The notes beneath the pieces were generated by a model. The model saw only the letters and a program-made list of their open reading frames with translations, did not search any database and was not told the origin of the DNA. Below, piece by piece: positions 34,840 through 44,956 of a DNA stretch of 64,000 bases. Position 1 is the first letter of the stretch, and each line of letters opens with the position of its first letter. This DNA is from Methanocalculus natronophilus (GTDB lineage: Archaea; Halobacteriota; Methanomicrobia; Methanomicrobiales; Methanocorpusculaceae): NCBI RefSeq assembly GCF_038751955.1, contig NZ_JBCEXH010000003.1, forward strand, positions 200,740-264,739. The letters run 5' to 3'. The position numbers and the translations under genes are program-made.

Positions 34840-35619
34840 TCAGGCAGGGGAGAGGTGGACAGACCATGCCCCGTCAGTGAGGACGTTCAGAAGGTAGTTA
34901 TCACCTCGTTTTATTGTCACCGGCACTGTGGTTGTATAGTCTCCGACAAAGAGCTCATCGTCTCCATCCCGAAGCTCATGTAGTGGCAGCAGAACCTGTG
35001 ATCCATTACCCGGGAGCAGGTTGCCATCATAATCCATGAGATGGACACCAATGAACGTGCCATTCTCAAGTGTAATATCGCAGGAGTAAGTGCCTTGTGG
35101 GATCATGAAGAAGGGGGTTGCAGCCGTGCCGACTCCGGAGAAACTCTGCGGAGGAATGGCATTGATCATCTCAGGAACACTGAAGGTGAGTCGCCAGGGC
35201 CCCTCGTGGCTGATCCGGATGTCTGCATCCGCATCCTGCCGGAGCATGAATGCATATGACCAGCTGGCCTTCCCATTTTCAGTTGCGAAGGGCAGTGCCT
35301 CAGATGTAAACCTGCCTTCAATCCGGATATACTCATTCTTCGTTGTGATGAACACCTGTGACGAATCAAGGTCTCTGTCATCGATACACCCCGTCTCCAT
35401 GGTCATCAGGTGAACTCCTGCAGAGAGGGGAATAGCAGTCTGGATACCCCCACTTCCAAGGAGCGAGACTGCGCCATCATCCTCTGTTATATATGCCGGT
35501 CTTTTTGGGGTCTCCCGGGCAGGCTCTCCGTTCTCCTCAGTAAGGCACCCTGCTCCAAGGCAGATGCAGATAAGAGAGAGGAGGAGTGCTGCAGAGATGA
35601 AGTGGTTGGATCGAATCAT
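34840..35619 (-). CDS. Predicted lipoprotein, unknown function
   Basis: A 259-residue exported protein. A basic start (MIRSNHF), a hydrophobic core and the lipobox LGAGC at residues 22-26 predict lipid attachment, followed by a short acidic linker. The rest is beta-rich and acidic, with repeating short blocks around DIRISHEGPWRLTF and VTIKRGDNYLLNVLTDGAWSVHL, suggesting a duplicated sandwich domain that may bind a ligand at the cell surface. I do not recognise the family. It diverges from the YyaL-like gene. Confidence 0.7.
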   Translation of the reverse strand: MIRSNHFISAALLLSLICICLGAGCLTEENGEPARETPKRPAYITEDDGAVSLLGSGGIQTAIPLSAGVHLMTMETGCIDDRDLDSSQVFITTKNEYIRIEGRFTSEALPFATENGKASWSYAFMLRQDADADIRISHEGPWRLTFSVPEMINAIPPQSFSGVGTAATPFFMIPQGTYSCDITLENGTFIGVHLMDYDGNLLPGNGSQVLLPLHELRDGDDELFVGDYTTTVPVTIKRGDNYLLNVLTDGAWSVHLSPA

Positions 35620-35707
35620 CGATTACCTATGCTCAACCATCTGCTATACCAGTTTCCTTATGCAGATTGCAGAGGTTTGAAGAACCTGTGAGAGCAGAGA
35701 TTCAGGT

Positions 35708-37756
35708 ATGTCAAACCGGCTTGCAGATGAACTGAGCCCATATCTCCGGCAGCATGCAGACAACCCTGTTGACTGGCATCCCTTCTCAGAGGAGGCGTTT
35801 CAAAAGGCAAAAGAGGAGGATATTCTGGTCTTCCTCTCGATTGGATACTCCACCTGCCACTGGTGCCATGTGATGAACCGGGAGTCGTTCTCTGATGCAG
35901 GTGTTGCAGCTGCTCTCAGGGATCGGTTTGTCGCTGTCAAGGTTGACCGGGAGGAACGCCCTGACGTAGACCGGTTTGCAATGACCGCCTGCCAGCTGAT
36001 GACCGGCAGCGGCGGGTGGCCACTCACCCTCGTCCTCACCCCTGATAAGCGCCCCCTGTTTGCCGGAACATATTTCCCACGAGATCCGGTGGCGGGGAGG
36101 CCCGGACTCTTCCAGGTACTGGATCGTATCTGGGAGTTCTGGAGGACAAACCGGGGAGAGGCAGAGGAGATTGCGCTCCGAGTGGAAGAAGCAGTACAGC
36201 AGTATCTTTCGGGGCAACTCATGCAGCCTGAGGGATCTCATCCCACGGATACCGAAGATTTCACTGACGCTGCATATTCAGCGCTTGCAGATACGTATGA
36301 TCGGCAGTATGCAGGTTTTGGGACAGGCATGAAGTTCCCCACCCCCCAGGCACTTCTCTTTCTCCTCAGGTACGGTGGCGTCAAAGCGAAGAGAAGCGCT
36401 ACAGTGATGGCACTCCAGACGCTTCATGCGATGAGAAGCGGTGGGATAAACGATCAGATCGGTGGAGGTTTTCACCGGTATGCAACAGACCGGCAGTGGA
36501 TGATACCGCACTATGAGAAGATGGCAACTGATCAGGCTCTTTTACTGACTGCATTTGCCGAAGGGTATCGTATTTCAGGAGATCTCCGTCTCAGGGATGA
36601 AGCAGAGCGGATTGCCGGCTATATGAAACGTGATCTCCTCTCGCCTGAAGGCCTCTTCTATACTGCCGAGGATGCAGAGAGCGGTGGAGAGGAAGGCGGA
36701 TTCTATCTCTGGTCAAAAAAAGAGCTTATCTCTCTCCTTGGAGAGGAGGATGGCGCCTGGGCAGCAGGGGTTCTCCTCCCTGATCAGAAGGCAGACACCA
36801 GATCCCCTCCTGCTCTCAGATCAGATCCTGCTGACCAGGGGCGGCTGCATCTTCTCCGTGAGAAGCTTCTTTTGTTGAGAAACCAGCGGCCACGTCCCTT
36901 CCGCGATGAAAAGATCCTGCTTGATGTCAATGGGATGGCGATTGCCTCACTCGCACGATCAGGCCTGCTGCTTGGTGATCCGGAGATGATCAGACTCGCT
37001 GAATCTGCATTTGCTACGATCCTGGAGCTTGTAAAGAGGGATGATCGCGGCTTTTTCCATTCGATGATCGATGGCACAATCACCTCTGATGCCCTTCTCC
37101 CCGATTATGCAGAACTCATACACGCAGCAATCCAGCTCCACCAGGCAACCTGGAATACGGAGTACCTTCTTTCTGCAAAAGAATGGTTGGATCTGGTTAT
37201 TGCCAGGTTTTATCACGAGGACGAAGGGTGGTTCTGGTTTGAACAGGCAGGCGGCTCACTCTTCCGGACCCGTGACCTTGAGGATGCGGCAGGCCCGTCT
37301 GCAAATGCTGTTATGCTCCATAATCTCCTTCTCCTCTCCAGGATATCCGGCGATCAGAGATATTCTGAGATCGGTTCCCGGATGCTTGAGACGATGCAGC
37401 CTGCCTTCTCGAGGCACCCCGCAGCGTATCTGCACAGCATCAGCGCCTTTTACCATCTCTCGTTTGCTGCACTGGATGTTGTTATCACCGGAGATCAACA
37501 CTACTACAGAGATGCATTCACTGCAACACGCAACCTGCTTCTAACCTACCTGCACCTGTCACAGGATGCTCACGAGATCATTCGCAGGCTCATCCCAAAA
37601 GCTGAAGCCTATATGCAGGATATGCAAGAGAATAACGCATATGTCTGCAGACAGGCTGCCTGTCTCCCCACGCCTGCAGATGCCCGCGAACTGCTGCTTG
37701 TACTGAATGAGCCGATTGCACAATACCAGCCCGCCGGCACAGAACCGCTGCTTTAA
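35708..37756 (+). CDS. YyaL/SPATA20-like thioredoxin-domain protein (DUF255)
   Basis: A 682-residue protein. The N-terminal 165 residues form a DUF255 thioredoxin-like domain: [24 protein letters not shown], then the motif STCHWCHVM with CxxC, and [24 protein letters not shown]. The rest is an alpha/alpha barrel related to N-acylglucosamine epimerases ([28 protein letters not shown]). Family members are widespread but the reaction is not established. Length is typical. The gene is single, with a short leader and no clear neighbour link. Confidence 0.92.
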   Translation: MSNRLADELSPYLRQHADNPVDWHPFSEEAFQKAKEEDILVFLSIGYSTCHWCHVMNRESFSDAGVAAALRDRFVAVKVDREERPDVDRFAMTACQLMTGSGGWPLTLVLTPDKRPLFAGTYFPRDPVAGRPGLFQVLDRIWEFWRTNRGEAEEIALRVEEAVQQYLSGQLMQPEGSHPTDTEDFTDAAYSALADTYDRQYAGFGTGMKFPTPQALLFLLRYGGVKAKRSATVMALQTLHAMRSGGINDQIGGGFHRYATDRQWMIPHYEKMATDQALLLTAFAEGYRISGDLRLRDEAERIAGYMKRDLLSPEGLFYTAEDAESGGEEGGFYLWSKKELISLLGEEDGAWAAGVLLPDQKADTRSPPALRSDPADQGRLHLLREKLLLLRNQRPRPFRDEKILLDVNGMAIASLARSGLLLGDPEMIRLAESAFATILELVKRDDRGFFHSMIDGTITSDALLPDYAELIHAAIQLHQATWNTEYLLSAKEWLDLVIARFYHEDEGWFWFEQAGGSLFRTRDLEDAAGPSANAVMLHNLLLLSRISGDQRYSEIGSRMLETMQPAFSRHPAAYLHSISAFYHLSFAALDVVITGDQHYYRDAFTATRNLLLTYLHLSQDAHEIIRRLIPKAEAYMQDMQENNAYVCRQAACLPTPADARELLLVLNEPIAQYQPAGTEPLL

Positions 37757-37782
37757 TATAAATTGGAAAAGAGGTCTATAGC

Positions 37783-38100
37783 ATGTCTGATGAAGAAAAG
37801 AAAGGCAGGTTTGTGAAAGGCCGGTATGTCATCGATGAGGAGCCGGATACCCCGGACGAAGAGCCGGGTTTGAGCGGGGAGGAGGCACAGGAGAAGCCGA
37901 CAGTTGAGCAGCTGATCACCCAGACTTCAAAGAATGTCGAGCTGACGGTAGAGAGCGTGGTTGTCCTTGGGAAGACTCTCTTCATGACCGAGGAGGGACG
38001 CGAGCATATCGAATTAAAAACAAGAAAGATCGGCCTTGAACTCCAGAAGGCTGTCAATGAAATAGCAGAAGCCGCAAAAGAGCTGGTCGAAAGGAAGTAG
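37783..38100 (+). CDS. Small acidic helical protein
   Basis: A 105-residue protein with a charged, proline-rich start and a long helix from about residue 40 (TVEQLITQTSKNVELTVESVVVLGK through ELQKAVNEIAEAAKELVERK) likely to form a coiled coil. GAGGTC lies upstream of the ATG. Such a layout suggests an oligomer or a chaperone-like role, but I do not recognise it. A T-run (38176-38185) ends the transcript. Confidence 0.7.
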   Translation: MSDEEKKGRFVKGRYVIDEEPDTPDEEPGLSGEEAQEKPTVEQLITQTSKNVELTVESVVVLGKTLFMTEEGREHIELKTRKIGLELQKAVNEIAEAAKELVERK

Positions 38101-38253
38101 ACTCCAGCCTGACCTGCCTCATGCAGAGAGATTGAAGTGCGTCTGATCTGCTGATACCTGATCTGGAGACATAATCTTTTTTTTTAAACGCTACCTCTTG
38201 AGATGAGCTTTTATACTTTTGAAACAGATTGTATGTGCAGAATTAAAAACTGC

Positions 38254-38454
38254 ATGAGTAAAACAATGGAAGGAAGAAATTTTGGCGGCCGGGGTAATTT
38301 CGGCGGCCCAAGAAGATTTGATGGTCCTCGTGAGATGTCAAAGGCAGTCTGTTCAGATTGCGGATGCGAATGTGAAGTTCCCTTTAAGCCAACAGAGGGC
38401 AGACCCGTCTATTGCCGTGACTGCCTCCCGAAGCACCGGAAACCCCGGTTCTAA
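38254..38454 (+). CDS. CxxC-x17-CxxC zinc-ribbon protein with RGG-like start
   Basis: A 66-residue protein. The N-terminal part is glycine-, arginine- and phenylalanine-rich (GRNFGGRGNFGGPRRF), like RNA-binding RGG tails. The C-terminal part is a small zinc ribbon with two CxxC pairs exactly 17 residues apart (CSDC and CRDC flanking VPFKPTEGRPVY), the TIGR04272-type domain seen in Methanosarcina. It may bind RNA. ATG 38254 is favoured, with 38266 and the upstream 38203 as alternatives. A T-run follows the stop. Confidence 0.78.
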   Translation: MSKTMEGRNFGGRGNFGGPRRFDGPREMSKAVCSDCGCECEVPFKPTEGRPVYCRDCLPKHRKPRF

Positions 38455-38621
38455 ATTTTTTTAAAGCACTCTCTTCTTAATAATCTGCATCTTCTCTACC
38501 AGAACGTCTCCTGACGCCTGTTTCTCAAGCTTTGATCCCTGTCTTTTACAAGCCCCAGGTGAAAAAGCATAAACACCTTCATACACGAGATCATATAGTA
38601 GTTTTCAGGTAGGTGGAACAG

Positions 38622-39899
38622 GTGCTTGATATAAAATTCATACGGGCCAATCCCGATATTGTCAGGGCGGATCTCTTGAAAAGAAACGACAATGAGCGCC
38701 TTGTATGGGTTGATGAACTCCTTATGGCAGACCAGCGGGTTCGTGAGCTCAAAGTCGAAATTGATGCGCTCCGCAGCCGGAGAAACACCATCTCGCGCGA
38801 GATCAATGCTGCAAGAAAGGCAGGTGACGATACCTCGGCACTTCTGGAAGAGGCAAAAGCGCTCCCAGAAAAGATCCGATCTCTGGACCAGATTAAGGAC
38901 GAGGCAGAAGAGCAGGTTCGCTACTACCTGATGCGCCTGCCAAATATTCTGGATGAGAGTGTGCCGGCAGGCGAAGGAGAGGCCGGAAATGTCGAGATTC
39001 GAAAAGTCGGAACAATCCGGCAGTTCAGTTTTCCCCTTAAAAATCATGGCCAGCTGGCAGTCGAACAGGGATGGGCCGATTTCGAGCGGGCGGCACGGGC
39101 ATCGGGATCAGGGTTCTCCTATCTCAAAGGGAATCTCGTGCTTCTTGATATGGCACTCCAGCGGTATGCCATCGATCTCCTGATGAAGCAGGGATTCACC
39201 CCGATCATCCCCCCATACATGATGAACCGGGAGTCATATGAGGGCGTCACAGATCTCTCGGATTTTGAGGATGTGATGTATAAGATCCAGGATATGGAAT
39301 CCTACCTGATCGCGACAAGCGAGCACCCGATCTGTGCAATGTATCAGGACGAGATATTTGAGGAGAAGGATCTCCCCCTGAAACTCGCCGGACTCTCCCC
39401 CTGCTTCAGAAAAGAGATCGGATCGCACGGTATAGATACAAAAGGGCTCTTCCGGGTGCACCAGTTCCATAAAGTCGAGCAGTTTGTCTTCTGCAAGCCG
39501 CAAGACTCGCCTGCATTCCATGATGAGCTCCTTTTGAATGCAGAACAGCTCTATACAGACCTTGGCCTCCCCTACCATGTCGTACTCATCTGCACAGGGG
39601 ATATCGGCACAGTTGCTGCAAAGAAATATGATATTGAGGTCTGGATGCCGCGTGAAGAGGCATACCGGGAGGTTGTCTCCTGTTCCAATTGTACATCATA
39701 CCAGGCAGTCCGTCTCGGCATGCGGATGCGTGACCCTGAAGATTTTGAGACAAAACACTATATCCACACCCTGAACTCAACCGAAGTCGCAACATCCAGG
39801 ACCATACGGGCCATCCTTGAGAACTATCAGCAGGAGGATGGATCTGTTGAGATCCCCCGTGTTCTGCGGCCGTATATGAATGATATGGAGTATCTCTGA
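38622..39899 (+). CDS. serS: Seryl-tRNA synthetase, standard (bacterial/eukaryal) type
   Basis: A 425-residue class II SerRS. An N-terminal helical arm (residues 30-105) is followed by the catalytic core: motif 2 SPCFRKEIGSHGIDTKGLFRVHQFHKVEQ, and motif 3 ALNSTEVATSRTIRAILENYQ preceded by EVVSCSNCTSYQ. It is the common form, not the rare zinc-dependent SerRS of some methanogens. GTG 38622 was chosen: AGGTGG sits 5 bases upstream and homologs start MLDIKFIR. The GTG at 38613 would lie inside that ribosome-binding site. Confidence 0.95.
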   Translation: MLDIKFIRANPDIVRADLLKRNDNERLVWVDELLMADQRVRELKVEIDALRSRRNTISREINAARKAGDDTSALLEEAKALPEKIRSLDQIKDEAEEQVRYYLMRLPNILDESVPAGEGEAGNVEIRKVGTIRQFSFPLKNHGQLAVEQGWADFERAARASGSGFSYLKGNLVLLDMALQRYAIDLLMKQGFTPIIPPYMMNRESYEGVTDLSDFEDVMYKIQDMESYLIATSEHPICAMYQDEIFEEKDLPLKLAGLSPCFRKEIGSHGIDTKGLFRVHQFHKVEQFVFCKPQDSPAFHDELLLNAEQLYTDLGLPYHVVLICTGDIGTVAAKKYDIEVWMPREEAYREVVSCSNCTSYQAVRLGMRMRDPEDFETKHYIHTLNSTEVATSRTIRAILENYQQEDGSVEIPRVLRPYMNDMEYL

Positions 39900-39926
39900 G
39901 TCCTGTCAGGGGCTACAGGGAAAACC

Positions 39927-39949
39927 GGGAGTGGTGGAGAACCACTCCC
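39927..39949. terminator. Hairpin between convergent serS and oxidoreductase genes
   Basis: GGGAGTGGT (39927-39935) and ACCACTCCC (39941-39949) form a perfect 9-bp stem with a GGAGA loop, directly next to the stop codon of the minus-strand gene. It separates two convergent genes and probably serves both. Confidence 0.6.
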
Positions 39950-41137
39950 TCATGTAACCATCTTTTCTGCAGCATGCCTGGCAAGAGCCAGGATTGTGAG
40001 TATCGGGGGTGCTCCCGGAGCCTTTGGCAATACTGATGCGTCTGTCACATAGAGTCCCGGGACTGCTGTCTGCAGCTCTGTATCCACTGAGATACCGATC
40101 CTGGCTGTCCCGCAGGGGTGTGAGCCCCTGAGTGGTGCAGATACCAGGCTCGCGGGATCTGCCCCGGCGTTTGTGAGAATTGATGCTGCATACGCAGATC
40201 CCTGTATCAGACGTTCGGCATCCTGCACGGTGACATCTTTTCGTATTTCTGATCCAACAGATCCACAATCATCATCCCGGATCTTCACCATCATCCCGAT
40301 AATATCCTGCTGGCCTGCTTCAAACCCTTTGTTTCCGAGGAGCGCCTGGAGCGTGCGGGAGTAATGGGGAAGGAGAATCCCGCCTTCAAAGGGGATATAT
40401 GCACCCATCGGGACATCCATATTCATCCCGATGCCCGAAAGCAGGCCACCAATTGAGACGAATGTATCGGCAAAAAGAGGGGTTGTCGGGAGCGAGAGGT
40501 TCTGGAGAAGACGTGGCGTCTCCAGTGCTCCGGCTGCGAGAATGATCATGTCATCCCTGAAAACCTTTGATCCGGAGCGGACACCTGCTGCCTCTCCATG
40601 ACTGAGAATCACGTCATCCACAACAGTTCCGGTTCGGATCACTGCACCATCTGCTTCTGCCTGGCGTAAAAACCGGAGCGCTGACCAGCGGGCGTCACTT
40701 GGACAGCCGAACGCACATCTGCCATCCATGCAGCAGAGATCGGGGTTGATGAACTTGGGCATGGGGTGAACCGGATAGCCGGACTTCTCTGCAGCAGTAA
40801 TCAGCCTGCGTGTCCCTTCACCGATGAGATGATCTGGAAGTGGGGCAACTGCAAGTTCTTTTTCAATTGCTGCAAAATGAGAAGAGAGATCGATTCCACA
40901 ATCCAGAAGCTCATCTTCAAGGCAGCGGAGGGCGTTTCCCCCAGATACCATCGTTGTTCCGCCGAGGCAGAAGGTCCGCATCAGGCGGACTCCGGCATCA
41001 ACATTTGCATAACTGCTGCCTGCATCCTTTCCTGACAGAGCGGGCCCTCGTTCGATGATCAATACATCGCATCCGGCTTCGGCAAGATAGCGGGCAGCAG
41101 CCGCACCCCCTGCACCGGATCCGACCACGATAACCAT
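39950..41137 (-). CDS. FAD-dependent oxidoreductase, GMC-like
   Basis: A 395-residue flavoprotein. It starts MVIVVGSGAGGAAAARYLAEAG with the dinucleotide-binding fold, has TMVSGGNALR, a cysteine-rich CCMDGRCAFGCPSDAR at about 135-150, ILAAGALETPRLL and the GMC C-terminal HPCGTARIG, and GLYVTDASVLPKAPGAPPILTILALARH. The cysteines could hold an Fe-S cluster or be redox active. The substrate is unknown; halophilic archaea and methanogens carry relatives. The TATA box in the divergent region is about 26 bp from its ATG. Confidence 0.82.
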   Translation of the reverse strand: MVIVVGSGAGGAAAARYLAEAGCDVLIIERGPALSGKDAGSSYANVDAGVRLMRTFCLGGTTMVSGGNALRCLEDELLDCGIDLSSHFAAIEKELAVAPLPDHLIGEGTRRLITAAEKSGYPVHPMPKFINPDLCCMDGRCAFGCPSDARWSALRFLRQAEADGAVIRTGTVVDDVILSHGEAAGVRSGSKVFRDDMIILAAGALETPRLLQNLSLPTTPLFADTFVSIGGLLSGIGMNMDVPMGAYIPFEGGILLPHYSRTLQALLGNKGFEAGQQDIIGMMVKIRDDDCGSVGSEIRKDVTVQDAERLIQGSAYAASILTNAGADPASLVSAPLRGSHPCGTARIGISVDTELQTAVPGLYVTDASVLPKAPGAPPILTILALARHAAEKMVT

Positions 41138-41157
41138 GATGGTAATCCGGGTTCAAG

Positions 41158-41170
41158 GACATTATATTTT
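41158..41170. promoter_or_regulatory. Shared TATA box between divergent genes
   Basis: ACATTATATTTTT lies between the oxidoreductase ATG (41137, about 26 bp away on minus) and the HerA-like gene. In reverse it reads as TATA (AAAATATAATG), so one AT-rich box may serve both directions. Confidence 0.4.
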
Positions 41171-41236
41171 TTGGAGTAAAAATTGTTGATCCTCCCAAAT
41201 CTTAATTCACTTTTCCGTCCATTCTCTGTAGAGAGT

Positions 41237-42889
41237 ATGGATCTTGGTGTAGGAAGAGTTGGCGATCGTGATCTTGGGATCAGTGCGCAGGAGATTGTCA
41301 CCGGGAGAACCTGTGTCATCGCACAATCCGGAGCTGGGAAGAGCTGGGGTATTGCTGTCCTCTGCGAACATCTCTGCAGATCATATATTGGCTTTTGTCT
41401 CATCGATACCGAAGGTGAGTATTTTTCTCTCAAAGATCGTTTCCCTATCATATGGATTGGATCAGATGAGGACTGTGATTTTGATATTGAAACTGTTGAT
41501 CTCTATTCGGTGATGAGAGATGCAATCTCCTCATCCCGGCAGATCATCTTCGATGTTTCTGAAGTGGATATGCGGGTAAAAGCAACTGCGCTTGTCAATA
41601 TCCTCTATGAGATTGAATCAGAGATGCGAAAGCCATACCTCCTGATCGTGGAAGAGGCAGACAAGTTCATTCCGCAGTCACGGGAGTCGATCAAGATGAT
41701 CGAAGAGATATCAAGACGTGGCAGGAAGCGTGGACTGGGGCTCCTCGTTGCCACGCAGCGGCCGTCTCTTGTCCAGAAGAACGTCCTCAGCCAGTGCAAT
41801 AACCAAATCATCGGAAAACTGACAATCGATAATGATCTCAAAGCGGTGGCTCACTTCTTTAATGCACGAAAAGAGGTTGAGGAGCTGATTACCCTTGAAC
41901 CCGGTGAGTTTTTCGTCATGGGCGGGCTTGTCAGGGAGAAGATCCTGATGAAGTTTGGGGAGCGCGAGACGAAACACCGGGGTGTTACGCCCCAGATTAT
42001 TGCAGGAGTCCCGGTAGTCACAAATCCAGATCCTGTACAGAAGGCAGAGGAACCAGGTGTTGCAGTCACTGCACCGGTGGAGGCAGAGACGGAAGAAGCT
42101 GAAGAAGAGGAAGACTCAACGATAATACTGCCGGGGAGCCCTCTTCCAAAAGTAAATGAGGCAGATAACGCAATACCGCCTTCTATACGGCGTGAGGAAG
42201 CGATCCGGATTGCACAGCGTTTCTGCCGCCGGAGCTTCTGGATGCGCAGGTACCTTGACCGGGTCACTGCTCTTGAACGGGTTTCATGGCCGCTCTTCTG
42301 TGTCTGGGTAAAGTATCATGGCGGGATACTCAAAAAGACGACACGCAAGGCATCCTTTATCATCGAAGGGTTTCATGGGGGGAAAGTCGATCTCTCTGAT
42401 GGTCTCCTGATCAGGCCCGGATTTTCTGAGCTTCTTGGCCTTGAGGAGCAGCAGGTCAGGACACTCGCTGTGCTGACGCAAAGCCCCCTCACGCTTCCTG
42501 AGCTTGAAGCAGAGACCTCACTCTCCCAGGCAGAAGTGAAAAAGGCAATCAGGATACTCCAGAAAAAGCGTCAGATAACTGAAATGAAAAATGAGGCCGG
42601 GGCAACCGTCTACCTGCCACTGCTTGAGCAGCCCATACCAAAACTCTCCTCGCTCGATCAGATGCTGCACCATACACTTAAACCGCTTGGCGGAGGATCG
42701 CGAACCCCGGTTGTCACTGAGGTGGCGCTTCGGAAGGTGTTGAAGGGACTTGAACCAACCGCTGAGATTACGAAGTTCCAGACAATCTATTATCCTGTCT
42801 ATGAAGCCACAATCGCAACTGACAACGGTGAAAAGACGATCTTCATAGACGGGGTCACCGGGCGCGAGATCACCGGATTATCGGACTAA
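41237..42889 (+). CDS. HerA/DUF87-like ATPase with C-terminal winged helix
   Basis: A 550-residue protein. A FtsK/HerA-type ATPase core covers about residues 1-250: Walker A AQSGAGKS, Walker B YLLIVEEADKF, sensor block RRGRKRGLGLLVATQRP and the arginine-rich ISRRGRKRG. An acidic linker (about residues 275-310) leads to a C-terminal region with a winged-helix stretch (LTLPELEAETSLSQAEVKKAIRIL). HerA-like enzymes translocate DNA, often with NurA nuclease, but no nurA gene is near, so the partner is unknown. ATG 41237 was preferred to TTG 41183. Confidence 0.82.
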   Translation: MDLGVGRVGDRDLGISAQEIVTGRTCVIAQSGAGKSWGIAVLCEHLCRSYIGFCLIDTEGEYFSLKDRFPIIWIGSDEDCDFDIETVDLYSVMRDAISSSRQIIFDVSEVDMRVKATALVNILYEIESEMRKPYLLIVEEADKFIPQSRESIKMIEEISRRGRKRGLGLLVATQRPSLVQKNVLSQCNNQIIGKLTIDNDLKAVAHFFNARKEVEELITLEPGEFFVMGGLVREKILMKFGERETKHRGVTPQIIAGVPVVTNPDPVQKAEEPGVAVTAPVEAETEEAEEEEDSTIILPGSPLPKVNEADNAIPPSIRREEAIRIAQRFCRRSFWMRRYLDRVTALERVSWPLFCVWVKYHGGILKKTTRKASFIIEGFHGGKVDLSDGLLIRPGFSELLGLEEQQVRTLAVLTQSPLTLPELEAETSLSQAEVKKAIRILQKKRQITEMKNEAGATVYLPLLEQPIPKLSSLDQMLHHTLKPLGGGSRTPVVTEVALRKVLKGLEPTAEITKFQTIYYPVYEATIATDNGEKTIFIDGVTGREITGLSD

Positions 42890-42970
42890 AATCAATTATA
42901 AACGATTTTCTTCGAGCATTCAATAGAGAGCCGGGATAATTTTTAAGACCGGTGACATCATGTACCCTGT

Positions 42971-43201
42971 ATGGAGGCTCACTCGTCTTTCCGGTGTATT
43001 GTCTGTGGGTATATCTATGATCCTATGAGAGGCCAGCCACAGAAGGGAATCGAACCCGGAACGCCATTTGAGGATCTTCCCGATGATTATGCCTGCCCTG
43101 TCTGCGGCGTCTCCATACTCACACAGAACTCTGCATTTGTCAGGATTGATGAAACGGAGATTACGTGCGGACTCGACAGGATGTATGGAAATACCAGGTG
43201 A
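42971..43201 (+). CDS. Rubredoxin-like protein
   Basis: A 76-residue protein with the two rubredoxin knuckles [10 protein letters not shown] and [10 protein letters not shown] in the classic spacing, with [15 protein letters not shown] between. The four cysteines would bind one iron for electron transfer. A C-terminal tail of about 25 residues is unlike simple rubredoxins (52-54 residues). TAATTTTTAAG about 30 bp upstream may be the TATA box. It could serve oxygen or peroxide detoxification. Confidence 0.9.
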   Translation: MEAHSSFRCIVCGYIYDPMRGQPQKGIEPGTPFEDLPDDYACPVCGVSILTQNSAFVRIDETEITCGLDRMYGNTR

Positions 43202-43316
43202 GCCTGATTTCGACAGATGGAGCATGTCTTTGTTCCAGTTGTTTCTATTTGTGATGCAACCAGCTCAACACTTATGAGATCAGCAGATCATATCATTTAT
43301 TAGAAACGTGACTGGT

Positions 43317-44900
43317 ATGGATCACATCTTCCGCTCTCTTCTGATCTGCTCCATGTGGATCATTGTTCTTCTTTTGACCTGTCTGTCTGCCGGATGTGTC
43401 GATACTGTCTCGGAATGGAATGCACGTGGGGTCGGATTTGCAGAAACGGGACAGTACCACGAAGCAGTTGAAGCCTATAATCAGGCAATCCTACTTGATC
43501 CGGGTTTTGCTCCCGCATGGAAGAACAAAGGTGATGCCGAGCGAGAACTCGGACGTATTGATGATGCGTTGTACTCCTATGAGAGGGCACTTGCCATTGA
43601 CCCGGATAATGCAGATACCTGGTATGCCCATGGTGATCTCCTCCTTGATATCAACCGAAATGAAGAGGCACTCAGGTCATTAAACAGGGCTGCAGCAGCA
43701 GATCCGCTGTACCGTGATGCGTGGAATAAACGTGGTCTGGCTCTCTTTCGGCTTGAACTCTTTGAGGATGCGATCCTCTCATATGATACTGCACGTGCCA
43801 TCGATCCGGATTATACCGCAGCCTGGATTAACCGGGGTGATGCACTTGGGGAACTCGGGCGTTATGAAGATGCGACAGCCTCATTTGATGCGGCTCTGGC
43901 AATTGATCCAGCAGATGCAAGAGCCTGGAAACATCGCGGCATCTGGCTTGCGAAGGCAGAAAAGCTGGATAGTGCGATTGCATCATTTAACAAGGCTCTG
44001 GCAGTTGATCCGTCCGCACATGAGATATGGTATCTCCGGGGCAGGATACAGAAAGAAGCGGGTTATCTGGCTGACGCACTCTCATCCCTGAATACAGCAG
44101 TCTCGATAGATCCTGATAATCCGGATATCTGGAACAGTCGTGGAGATGTACTCAGAAGCATGGGCAGGTACGATGAGGCGGTTGCCTCCTATACACGGGC
44201 AATTGAGATTGACCCGGACTATAATGGAACAGTCATTCAGGATGCAGAAAAAAACACATGGATAGTCACAGATATTGTCAGAGAATATTACAGAACCCAT
44301 ACATACAGGGAGATTGACTGGTTTGTATGCACCGATATGTCCATTGGTGTCTGGAATATGGTTGAAACTGCAGGTATACCTGCAAAAATCGGGGTTGGGA
44401 ATATTGATGATGCACATGCTGTCCCAACAGCCTTTAACCATGCATGGGTTGTTGCAGAGATAGCACCCGGCGACTGGCTCGCACTTGAAACTACAGGTGG
44501 CTTCACTGTCTCACGTGAGAAGAACCCGAATTATTACAGGGGTTTCTTCTTCGACAATCCGCGCCAGTTCAAGGATTATCTTGACCTGATGGACAGGCAT
44601 AATCTTCAGGTTGAACGCATCAGGCAGCTGCAGGCAGAATCAAATGACATAATCGAAGAATACCAAAGAGAAGCTGACTATTATAACAGGCTTGTAGAGG
44701 AATACAACACCTATATCGGACGGCAGCTCTCCCACCAGGAGTATACCCGTGCTCTCAGTCTGGAGAAGCAAATTGCACAAAAACGTCCAGTTGTTGAGAG
44801 ACTGGAGGCGAGGGTTGAACTCCAGAGGCAGGCTTTGGAGCGGGAGCGAGCAGTACTGCAGGAATACATCAGCATGCGCCCTGAGATACAACGGTTATAG
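43317..44900 (+). CDS. Lipoprotein with TPR repeats and a transglutaminase-like domain
   Basis: A 527-residue protein. A hydrophobic signal ends with the lipobox LSAGC near residue 27. From about residue 35 to 305 come eight tetratricopeptide repeats with a rhythm of 34 residues and the Y-x-x-A-L-x-x-D-P pattern. Next, about 310-430, a transglutaminase-like fold: a cysteine in DWFVCTDMS, a histidine in NHAWVV and ALETTGG could form a catalytic triad. The tail (430-527) is a coiled coil. It probably works on or binds cell-surface proteins. ATG 43317 was preferred to GTG 43308. Confidence 0.82.
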   Translation: MDHIFRSLLICSMWIIVLLLTCLSAGCVDTVSEWNARGVGFAETGQYHEAVEAYNQAILLDPGFAPAWKNKGDAERELGRIDDALYSYERALAIDPDNADTWYAHGDLLLDINRNEEALRSLNRAAAADPLYRDAWNKRGLALFRLELFEDAILSYDTARAIDPDYTAAWINRGDALGELGRYEDATASFDAALAIDPADARAWKHRGIWLAKAEKLDSAIASFNKALAVDPSAHEIWYLRGRIQKEAGYLADALSSLNTAVSIDPDNPDIWNSRGDVLRSMGRYDEAVASYTRAIEIDPDYNGTVIQDAEKNTWIVTDIVREYYRTHTYREIDWFVCTDMSIGVWNMVETAGIPAKIGVGNIDDAHAVPTAFNHAWVVAEIAPGDWLALETTGGFTVSREKNPNYYRGFFFDNPRQFKDYLDLMDRHNLQVERIRQLQAESNDIIEEYQREADYYNRLVEEYNTYIGRQLSHQEYTRALSLEKQIAQKRPVVERLEARVELQRQALERERAVLQEYISMRPEIQRL

Positions 44901-44956
44901 GGGGCAATCAGGAGGAGAACCAGCGTGGATAAGAGTGTACCTGTTTTTTTGTCTTA

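Noticed and set aside
41237-42889. HerA-NurA DNA-end-processing or defence module
   Set aside because: No nuclease (NurA, SIR2 or similar) or other defence gene lies next to the ATPase; the neighbours are an oxidoreductase and a rubredoxin.
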